From the NCBI RefSeq assembly GCF_937468385.1, contig NZ_CALBWS010000018.1, positions 1 through 64,000 of the forward strand: a stretch of 64,000 bases of DNA, given 5' to 3'. Of the stretch, positions 54,024 through 61,049 are shown piece by piece. Positions within the stretch are counted from its first letter, which is position 1. Every line of letters begins with the position of its first letter. This DNA is from Neobacillus rhizosphaerae. GTDB lineage: Bacteria; Bacillota; Bacilli; Bacillales; Cytobacillaceae. Under the pieces are notes generated by a model. That model was given only the letters and a program-made list of their open reading frames with translations. It was not told the origin of the DNA and did no database searches. Position numbers and translations under genes: made by a program.

Positions 54024-54560
54024 GTGAATAGCTTAGAAGGCTCTTTAAAAGAAAAGAATATTATTTTTATAGGGTTTATGGGTGTGGGAAAGAGCACGAT
54101 TGGAAAGCTGGTTGCTCAAAAACTGCAATGGGATTTTGTTGATATTGATGAAGAAATTGAAAAGGAATATGAAATGAAGGTTTCAGAAATATTTAATAAG
54201 ATAGGTGAAGTTGCTTTTAGGGAAAAGGAAAAGACTGTTATCACCAGTTTATGTGAACAACATCGTAGAGTTTTATCTTTGGGCGGAGGAGCCTTTTTAC
54301 AAGAAGAAATCAGAAAGGTATGTTTGGCTAGCAGTATGGTTATTTTGTTAGATTTATCTTTTGAAAATTGGAAGAAGCGGGTTAGTCGAATTATAGACAG
54401 CCGCCCTGTCCTGCAAGGAAAGTCAATCGAAGAAATGAAAGAGCTTTTTGATAAAAGGCAGGAGTTTTATTCTAATCATCATTTGAAGATTGTTACTGAT
54501 AACAAAAATGCAGAAGAGATTGCGAATCAAATTGTAAACGAAGTAGCTATTTTAATGTAA
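54024..54560 (+). CDS. aroK: Shikimate kinase
   Basis: This 178-residue enzyme phosphorylates shikimate with ATP in aromatic amino-acid synthesis. Walker A is IGFMGVGKSTIGK, the DID motif sits in FVDIDEEIEKEYE, then GEVAFREKEK (shikimate-binding Arg), LSLGGGAFL and the lid RIIDSRPVLQ. The GTG start at 54024 follows AGGGGGATT. It is probably co-transcribed with aroD, which starts 16 bases on. Confidence 0.92.
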   Translation: MNSLEGSLKEKNIIFIGFMGVGKSTIGKLVAQKLQWDFVDIDEEIEKEYEMKVSEIFNKIGEVAFREKEKTVITSLCEQHRRVLSLGGGAFLQEEIRKVCLASSMVILLDLSFENWKKRVSRIIDSRPVLQGKSIEEMKELFDKRQEFYSNHHLKIVTDNKNAEEIANQIVNEVAILM

Positions 54561-54576
54561 TAGAGAAGGTGCAGTT

Positions 54577-55350
54577 ATGAAAAAAACAGTATCCGTTAGA
54601 GGAATTACGATCGGTGAAGGTGCTCCGAAAATCTGTGTGCCGATGGTGGGTGAAACGCTTGAGCAATTAAAGGAAGAAGCTGCATATTTAAAAACGCTAG
54701 ACGTAGATATTGTTGAGTGGCGTGTTGACTTTTTCGAACATGTGATTGATATTTCGAAAGTTAAAGAGGCTCTTATCAGAATCCGGGCGATCTTATCTGA
54801 CACACCGCTTATCTTTACCTTCCGCAGCGCCAAAGAAGGTGGCGAAAAGGAAATCAGCCCAGTTTTCTATGTCGAATTAAACAAAGCTATTGTGGAAACT
54901 GGTATGGTAGATATCATTGATGTTGAATTATTTAATGATGAAAATCATGTTAAAACATTAATTGAAACAGCTCATGTAAACAACGTGTTAGTCATCATCT
55001 CCAATCATGACTTTGACAAAACACCTGCAAAAGAAGAAATTGTTTCCCGGCTGCGCAAAGCGCAGAAAATGGGCGGAGACATACCAAAAATAGCGGTAAT
55101 GCCAAATTGTTCTGCAGATGTATTGACATTACTGGAGGCAACAAATACGATGTCTGAACAGTATGCAGATAGGCCGATTATTACCATGTCCATGGGCAGC
55201 AAAGGTGTAGTCAGCCGGTTAACAGGTGAAATCTTTGGTTCAGCGCTGACTTTTGGCTCGGCAAAGAAATCATCAGCACCTGGTCAAATAGACGTAACGG
55301 AATTACGAAGGGTTTTAAACCTTTTACAACAGGACTACTTGAAAAACTAA
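54577..55350 (+). CDS. aroD: 3-dehydroquinate dehydratase type I
   Basis: This 257-residue enzyme uses a Schiff base to dehydrate 3-dehydroquinate. The motifs DIVEWRVDFFEH, LIFTFRSAKEGGEKE, IISNHDFDKTP (catalytic His) and DIPKIAVMPN (Schiff-base Lys) are all present. Length equals B. subtilis AroC (255). It is followed by a terminator hairpin before the arg operon. Confidence 0.93.
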   Translation: MKKTVSVRGITIGEGAPKICVPMVGETLEQLKEEAAYLKTLDVDIVEWRVDFFEHVIDISKVKEALIRIRAILSDTPLIFTFRSAKEGGEKEISPVFYVELNKAIVETGMVDIIDVELFNDENHVKTLIETAHVNNVLVIISNHDFDKTPAKEEIVSRLRKAQKMGGDIPKIAVMPNCSADVLTLLEATNTMSEQYADRPIITMSMGSKGVVSRLTGEIFGSALTFGSAKKSSAPGQIDVTELRRVLNLLQQDYLKN

Positions 55351-55415
55351 AGTTGCGCGATCGAACGCAGTTGGCAATTTATTATTTGAAGAATTTTTTA
55401 TAGGTTAGGAATAAC

Positions 55416-55454
55416 GATGCAGGAACCCATTTAGGGGTTTTCTGCATCTTTTTT
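55416..55454 (+). terminator. Terminator after aroD
   Basis: gatgcag-gaaccc / ggggtttt-ctgcatc followed by TTTTTT. Confidence 0.85.
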
Positions 55455-55552
55455 ATACATAAATATTGCATAATATCGCAATGCGATTTGTAAGCGTTTT
55501 CAATGATTTTAGTGATTATTTTATATAAAATCGGAAAATTAGGTTATTTTTA

Positions 55553-55591
55553 AATTGAATAATTATATATATGCATGTATAATAATTCATT
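55553..55591 (+). promoter_or_regulatory. Tandem ARG boxes over the arg operon promoter
   Basis: Box 1 at 55574-55591 matches TGNATWWWWATNCA at every defined position. Box 2 at 55553-55570 has one mismatch. They lie about 21 bases apart, two helical turns. Box 2 covers the -35 and box 1 the -10, the classic site for ArgR/AhrC repression by arginine. Confidence 0.8.
55555..55583 (+). promoter_or_regulatory. SigA-type promoter of argC
   Basis: TTGAAT, 17 bases, TATAAT, about 35 bases before the ATG at 55618. Confidence 0.75.
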
Positions 55592-55617
55592 ATAAGAGCA
55601 ACCCGGGAGTTGAAAAA

Positions 55618-56655
55618 ATGAAAGCTGCACTTATTGGTGGAACAGGATATGGTTCAATTGAGTTAGTAAGGTTTATCAATCAGCACCCCTATTTAGAAGT
55701 AGGCACTGTTGTCTCTAACTCCCAAGCAGGAGTTGGTTTTAGTGAGATTTATCCCCATCTCTCAAACATTGTTGATCAACCGCTTGAAACATTCAATGCC
55801 GATCGACTAGCTGAAGAAAATGAAATTGTATTTTTGGCCACACCCTCAGGAGTAAGCAGCCGTCTTGTTCCTCCGCTATTGGATAGGGGGATTAAGTGTA
55901 TTGATTTATCCGGGGATTTTCGATTAAGGTCAGCAGATGAATATGAATCATGGTATAAACATTCACCTGCAGATGAGAAATATTTAAAACAAGCAACCTA
56001 TGGATTGAGTGAAATTTATCCTGAAAAAATAAAAACATCTAGCTTAATTGCCAATCCAGGATGCTATTCAACGGCATCTATTCTTGGACTTTTACCAATC
56101 TTAAAAACAAATTTAGCAGAATATGAGTCAATTGTTATTGATGCAAAATCGGGGGTGTCCGGCTCAGGAAGAGGACTTTCATTAACAAATCATTTTGCTG
56201 AAATCAATGAAAATCTAAAAGCGTATAAACTCGGTGCACATCAGCATATTCCAGAAATTGAGCAGATTTTATCTGATGAAAGCGGTGGACCAATCAAGAT
56301 TTCTTTCACTACACACTTGGTACCGATGAATAGAGGTATTATGTGTTCGATATATGTGAAGCTAAAAGAAACTGTTACGACAAATGAAGTCCATCAAATA
56401 TACAGTGAATTTTATAAAATTAACCCATTTATAAGAATTAGACCAGAAGGAAATGTTCCATCTACAAAAGAGGTACTCGGAAGCAACTACTGTGATATCG
56501 GCTTGCATGTAGACCAAAGAACAAACCGCTTGACAATCATTTCCGTCATCGACAATTTGGTTAAAGGTGCTGCAGGGCAGGCCATTCAAAACGTTAATCT
56601 TCAAAATGGCTGGGATGAACGGACAGGGCTTATCGACATTCCATTATATCCTTAA
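55618..56655 (+). CDS. argC: N-acetyl-gamma-glutamyl-phosphate reductase
   Basis: This 345-residue NADPH-dependent reductase makes N-acetylglutamate semialdehyde. The N-terminal ALIGGTGYGSIELVRF is the dinucleotide fold, and the catalytic Cys is in IANPGCYSTASIL, with GAHQHIPEI and TTHLVPMNRGI. Length equals B. subtilis ArgC. The ATG at 55618 follows CGGGAGTTG; the in-frame 55555 start would lie in the promoter. It is the first gene of the arginine operon, under the ARG boxes. Confidence 0.95.
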   Translation: MKAALIGGTGYGSIELVRFINQHPYLEVGTVVSNSQAGVGFSEIYPHLSNIVDQPLETFNADRLAEENEIVFLATPSGVSSRLVPPLLDRGIKCIDLSGDFRLRSADEYESWYKHSPADEKYLKQATYGLSEIYPEKIKTSSLIANPGCYSTASILGLLPILKTNLAEYESIVIDAKSGVSGSGRGLSLTNHFAEINENLKAYKLGAHQHIPEIEQILSDESGGPIKISFTTHLVPMNRGIMCSIYVKLKETVTTNEVHQIYSEFYKINPFIRIRPEGNVPSTKEVLGSNYCDIGLHVDQRTNRLTIISVIDNLVKGAAGQAIQNVNLQNGWDERTGLIDIPLYP

Positions 56656-56727
56656 AAACATGGCTAAATTGATAGTTTACGAATGGGATGAATACGGACA
56701 AAAGGATTTTAAAGGGGGAAAACAAAA

Positions 56728-57957
56728 TTGGCGCAAGCAATATCAAGTAAAGAAGTCGTTATTCTTGAAGAAGGAAGTGTCACCTTACCACTAGGGTTTA
56801 AAGCAGGTGGAATTCATTGCGGTATTAAAAGAAAAAAATTAGACCTGGGGTATATTGTATCTGATGTTCCAGCCATAGCTGCTGGAGTGTATACCACAAA
56901 TATCTTTCAAGCTGCTCCACTTTTAGTAACCCAAGAAAGCATCGCGAAAGAAAATAAGATTCAGGCAATACTCGTGAATTCCGGAAACGCTAATGCTTGC
57001 ACAGGGGAGCAAGGATTAACCGATGCATTTGAAATGCAAAAGGAATTTGCCAGTGAACTTGGCATCCAAAGTCATTTGGTCGGAGTTACCTCGACAGGAG
57101 TTATTGGTGAGTTGCTTCCAATGGAAAAAATCAAAACAGGGATTAAACAAATCCTCATGAATGAATATGAAAATGAGGAAAACTTCAAAAAGTCGATCTT
57201 AACAACAGATACTTGCATGAAGCAAATAGCCGTGCAAGTAAAAATAGACGGAAAAACAGTAACCATCGGCGGAACAGCAAAGGGCTCCGGAATGATTCAT
57301 CCCAACATGGCTACCATGCTTGGCTTTGTTACAACAGATGCCAATGTTGCTCACGATGACCTGCTTTATGCACTCAAGGACGTTACCAACCAAACATTTA
57401 ATATGATTACCGTCGATGGGGACACAAGTACTAACGATATGGTTTTAGTTATGGCTAATGGCTTAGTGGCGAATAATCAACTGACAAAAGAACATCCGGA
57501 CTGGGAGCTGTTTGTAGACGGTTTAAAAATAGTTTGTGAGTCGCTTGCCAAAAAAATTGCAAGAGACGGTGAAGGGGCCACAAAGCTAATCGAAGTTCAG
57601 GTTAACGGAGCATATAGTCAGAATGAAGCTAGAGCAGTGGGGAAATCAATCATTTCTTCTAATCTTGTAAAAACAGCCATTTACGGAACAGATCCAAACT
57701 GGGGCAGAATCGTAACAGCGGCAGGATACAGTGGAGTTCCAATCGAGCCTAGCTTGCTCGACGTTTCATTAGGCCAATATAAGGTATTCGAAAAAGGATT
57801 GCCTTGTCCGATTGTTGAGGAACAAGTCAAAGAGTACTTACAACAAGAAAATATCAAAATACTAGTTGAATTAAACCAAGGGGATTACAATGCAACCGCC
57901 TGGGGCTGCGATCTAACCTATGATTATGTCAAAATCAATGCATCTTACCGCACATAA
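56728..57957 (+). CDS. argJ: Bifunctional glutamate N-acetyltransferase/amino-acid acetyltransferase
   Basis: This 409-residue protein cleaves itself into alpha and beta chains. The site is between Ala195 and the nucleophile Thr196 in HPNMATMLGF, after GGTAKGSGMI. It transfers the acetyl group from N-acetylornithine to glutamate. The TTG start follows AAAGGGGGAAA. It lies 72 bases after argC, in the same operon. Confidence 0.95.
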   Translation: MAQAISSKEVVILEEGSVTLPLGFKAGGIHCGIKRKKLDLGYIVSDVPAIAAGVYTTNIFQAAPLLVTQESIAKENKIQAILVNSGNANACTGEQGLTDAFEMQKEFASELGIQSHLVGVTSTGVIGELLPMEKIKTGIKQILMNEYENEENFKKSILTTDTCMKQIAVQVKIDGKTVTIGGTAKGSGMIHPNMATMLGFVTTDANVAHDDLLYALKDVTNQTFNMITVDGDTSTNDMVLVMANGLVANNQLTKEHPDWELFVDGLKIVCESLAKKIARDGEGATKLIEVQVNGAYSQNEARAVGKSIISSNLVKTAIYGTDPNWGRIVTAAGYSGVPIEPSLLDVSLGQYKVFEKGLPCPIVEEQVKEYLQQENIKILVELNQGDYNATAWGCDLTYDYVKINASYRT

Positions 57958-57970
57958 GGGGGACAAAAGG

Positions 57971-58768
57971 ATGAAATTTCTTGTCATTAAGTGCGGCGGA
58001 AGTGTGTTAGAAAATCTGCCAAAATCCTTTTATGAAGATATCGTGAAAATGTATAAGGCCGGTGAATGGATGCCGGTAATCGTACATGGAGGCGGACCAT
58101 TAATTAATCAATTATTAAACAGCTTAAATGTTGAAACCACATTTGTGAATGGTCTTAGAGTAACAAATCATGAAGTTTTAGATATAGTCGAAATGGTCCT
58201 AAGCGGAATGGTTAATAAACAGGTTGTCAGAAACATTGTCGAAGCAAAAGGAAAGGCCATTGGGGTTAGCGGCGTTGATGGTACTTTGCTAAAAGCAAAA
58301 CAGAGCAGTGATTCAAAAATATTAGGCTTTGTCGGAGAAGTTGTTGATGTGAATCAAAGTGTTATTGTGGGAATCATCAATCAAGGTTATATTCCAGTCA
58401 TATCCCCAATTGGGGTTGATGCAAGTGGGCAAAGGTACAATATAAACGGTGATATTGCTGCCTCTGCCATTGCTAAGGCGTTGGAAGCAAATTTATGTTT
58501 TGTTAGTGATATTCCCGGAATTTTAGTGGAAAAAGATGGTACGAAGACGAAAATCGATAAAGTATCTAAGGCCATTATTGAAGAGATGATTAATAATCAA
58601 ACAATTTTTGGTGGAATGATACCAAAAGTTAAGGCAGCAATTGATGGCCTCGTTCACAATATTCCTGAGGTTGCGATTATTAACGGATTTGAGAAGAATA
58701 GCTTGATAGATTATACAAACGGCAAAAAAATCGGTACAAAAATTGTCTTAGAAGAGGAGATAGCGTGA
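57971..58768 (+). CDS. argB: Acetylglutamate kinase
   Basis: This kinase of about 265 residues phosphorylates N-acetylglutamate. VIKCGGSVL and VIVHGGGPLINQLL are the nucleotide-binding loops, and GEVVDVN, YNINGDIAASAIAKAL and GGMIPKVKAAI complete the amino-acid kinase fold. The ATG at 57971 has AAGGGGGACA and gives the family start MKFLVIKCGGS; the longer in-frame start overlaps argJ. Its stop overlaps the argD start by one base. Confidence 0.93.
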   Translation: MKFLVIKCGGSVLENLPKSFYEDIVKMYKAGEWMPVIVHGGGPLINQLLNSLNVETTFVNGLRVTNHEVLDIVEMVLSGMVNKQVVRNIVEAKGKAIGVSGVDGTLLKAKQSSDSKILGFVGEVVDVNQSVIVGIINQGYIPVISPIGVDASGQRYNINGDIAASAIAKALEANLCFVSDIPGILVEKDGTKTKIDKVSKAIIEEMINNQTIFGGMIPKVKAAIDGLVHNIPEVAIINGFEKNSLIDYTNGKKIGTKIVLEEEIA

Positions 58769-59967
58769 TGGTGAACAATACTTCCGTCTTTCAGATGTCG
58801 CCTGTTATGGCAACTTACAGCCGCTTTCCGATCACGCTGGTGAAGGGAAAAGGAAGTTACATTTGGGATGATCAAGGTAACCAATTTCTAGATTTTACAT
58901 CTGGTATTGCCACCTGCAATTTAGGGCATGTACCTGAAGCTGTAAAAGAAAAGCTAGAAAAGCAGCTTCAGAACCTGTGGCACTGCTCAAACCTTTACGA
59001 AATTCCCAATCAACAGGAGCTGGCTGCCTTACTTGTTGAAAATAGCTGTGGCGACCAAGTGTTTTTTTGTAACAGCGGGGCAGAAGCTAACGAAGCAGCT
59101 ATAAAGCTTGCGAGAAGATATGCAAATAATGTAAAGGGCAGCGGCTCATCCGAAGTAGTCACCTTTCAACAATCGTTTCATGGAAGAACATTAGCGACCT
59201 TATCTGCAACCGGGCAGGAAAAAATTCAGCAAGGCTTTTATCCACTTATGCCTGGATTCAGATACCTACCATTTAACGACATCGATGGACTCGATGAACT
59301 TATAACAATCAAGCCTGCAGCGGTCCTGTTAGAGCTTGTTCAGGGCGAAGGGGGAGTCATTCCAGCGAACCCAAAATGGGTGGAAAAGCTAGCCCAAATT
59401 TGCAAGGACAATGAAATCCTGCTGATGGTCGATGAAATCCAAACAGGTATTGGCAGAACAGGCACGCTCTTTGCCTATGAACAATATGCAATCGAACCGG
59501 ATGTAATCAGTATTGCTAAAGGTCTCGGCTCCGGTTTTCCAATAGGTGCGATTATTGCTAAAGAAGAAGCAGCAAAGGGGTTTGAACCAGGCACCCACGG
59601 TAGCACGTTTGGTGGAAACCCCTTAGCTACAGCTGCCGGGCAGGCAACCATTACTTATATACTCGAAAGCAACTTAATCGATCATGTGAAAGAAGTGTCA
59701 GCTTACCTCGACCTTCAGCTCCAAAGCCTGAAGGAAAAGTACCCATTTATTAAAGAAATTCGCGGTAAAGGGCTGCTTAAAGGAGTGGTTGTTGAAACCG
59801 AGGCACTTAAAATAGTCAAAAAGGCATTAAAAAACAACCTACTTATTTTAACAGCGGGCCAGAATGTCGTTCGGATATTACCGCCGCTTACAGTGACTAA
59901 TGAAGAAATTAACGAATTTAAAGTTAAATTGGATAAGACATTCCAAAGTATAGAGAAAGGCGAGTGA
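58768..59967 (+). CDS. argD: Acetylornithine aminotransferase
   Basis: This PLP-dependent transaminase of about 399 residues makes N-acetylornithine. The motifs FFCNSGAEANEAAIKLARRYA, FHGRTLATLSATGQ, VDEIQTGIGRTGTLFAYE and the PLP lysine in SIAKGLGSGFPIGA are clear. The ATG at 58768 overlaps the argB stop, with GAAGAGGAGA upstream; translational coupling is likely. Confidence 0.93.
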   Translation: MVNNTSVFQMSPVMATYSRFPITLVKGKGSYIWDDQGNQFLDFTSGIATCNLGHVPEAVKEKLEKQLQNLWHCSNLYEIPNQQELAALLVENSCGDQVFFCNSGAEANEAAIKLARRYANNVKGSGSSEVVTFQQSFHGRTLATLSATGQEKIQQGFYPLMPGFRYLPFNDIDGLDELITIKPAAVLLELVQGEGGVIPANPKWVEKLAQICKDNEILLMVDEIQTGIGRTGTLFAYEQYAIEPDVISIAKGLGSGFPIGAIIAKEEAAKGFEPGTHGSTFGGNPLATAAGQATITYILESNLIDHVKEVSAYLDLQLQSLKEKYPFIKEIRGKGLLKGVVVETEALKIVKKALKNNLLILTAGQNVVRILPPLTVTNEEINEFKVKLDKTFQSIEKGE

Positions 59968-59969
59968 GA

Positions 59970-61049
59970 ATGTTGAAACATGGTTATCTTACTTTGGAAT
60001 CGGGAGAAGTATTTGAAGGTGTATTAATTGGTGCAGAAAAGGATTCATTCGGTGAAGTCGTTTTTAATACAAGTATGACCGGTTACCAAGAAATCATTAC
60101 CGACCCTTCCTACGCCGGACAAATCATAACTTTTTGCTATCCGATTATCGGAAGCTACGGAATCAATGCTCTGGATGATGAAAGTATTACACCAGCATTA
60201 GCAGGAGTAATAATTGGTGACCTATGTGAAACACCGAGCCATTATCAATCCATCTCCAAGTTTTCTGAAAAACTAAAGCAAGCTAGGGTTCCAGGGATCG
60301 CGGGAGTGGATACAAGACGCCTGGTAAAAACCATTCGCAGCAGAGGGACAGTCAAAGGATACTTAAGCAATACAAAGAACTTAAACTATTCCACAACTGA
60401 AATACCGTCATTTTGGGTAGAAAAAGTATCAACGAAGAAGACACAATTTTTCAACAACAGAGGACCGCATGTCGTGTTAATTGATTTTGGCTATAAAAAG
60501 TCGATTCTCAATGCTCTTTTAACAGAAAACTGTTCGGTCACCCTTGTGCCTTACAATACTTCTTTTGAAAAAATAAAAGCCTTAAACCCGGATGGTGTTC
60601 TTCTTAGTAATGGACCTGGTGACCCGATGGAGTTGAAGAAGTGGTTCCCGGAAATCAAAAAAATTTCTCAGCACTATCCAACGCTTGGAATCTGCCTTGG
60701 GCATCAGTTAATCGCACTAGCCTATGGGGCAAAAACTGAAAAGCTCTCATACGGGCATCGCGGCGGTAATCATCCAGTTAAAGAAATAATAACCGGTAAA
60801 GTGAAAATAACTGCACAAAATCATGGATATGTCGTCGTTGACGAAAGCATTGACACCAATGTATTCGCTGTAACCTACCGTAATGTCAATGACAAATCAA
60901 TTGAGGGATTAAAGCATCAAATCTATCCGATCCAAACTGTGCAATTTCATCCTGAAGCCCATCCAGGACCGAGCGATACAGAATATATTTTAACAGATTT
61001 CGTAAGTCAGATAGCTTCAGTGGGAGAGACAGTCTATGCCGTTAAATGA
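59970..61049 (+). CDS. carA: Carbamoyl-phosphate synthase small (glutamine amidotransferase) subunit, arginine-specific
   Basis: This subunit of about 359 residues releases ammonia from glutamine. The catalytic Cys is in LGICLGHQLIALAYG and the His/Glu pair in QFHPEAHPGPSDTEY; the N-terminal domain starts GYLTLESGEVFEG. Its place in the arg operon marks it as the arginine-regulated copy rather than PyrAA. The ATG at 59970 is chosen over GTG 59964 for ribosome-binding spacing. It overlaps carB by 14 bases. Confidence 0.93.
   Translation: MLKHGYLTLESGEVFEGVLIGAEKDSFGEVVFNTSMTGYQEIITDPSYAGQIITFCYPIIGSYGINALDDESITPALAGVIIGDLCETPSHYQSISKFSEKLKQARVPGIAGVDTRRLVKTIRSRGTVKGYLSNTKNLNYSTTEIPSFWVEKVSTKKTQFFNNRGPHVVLIDFGYKKSILNALLTENCSVTLVPYNTSFEKIKALNPDGVLLSNGPGDPMELKKWFPEIKKISQHYPTLGICLGHQLIALAYGAKTEKLSYGHRGGNHPVKEIITGKVKITAQNHGYVVVDESIDTNVFAVTYRNVNDKSIEGLKHQIYPIQTVQFHPEAHPGPSDTEYILTDFVSQIASVGETVYAVK

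Noticed and set aside
55351..55617. T-box or other amino-acid riboswitch before the arg operon
   Set aside because: No T-box antiterminator motif or long leader is visible. The terminator there belongs to aroD, and the ARG boxes explain regulation.
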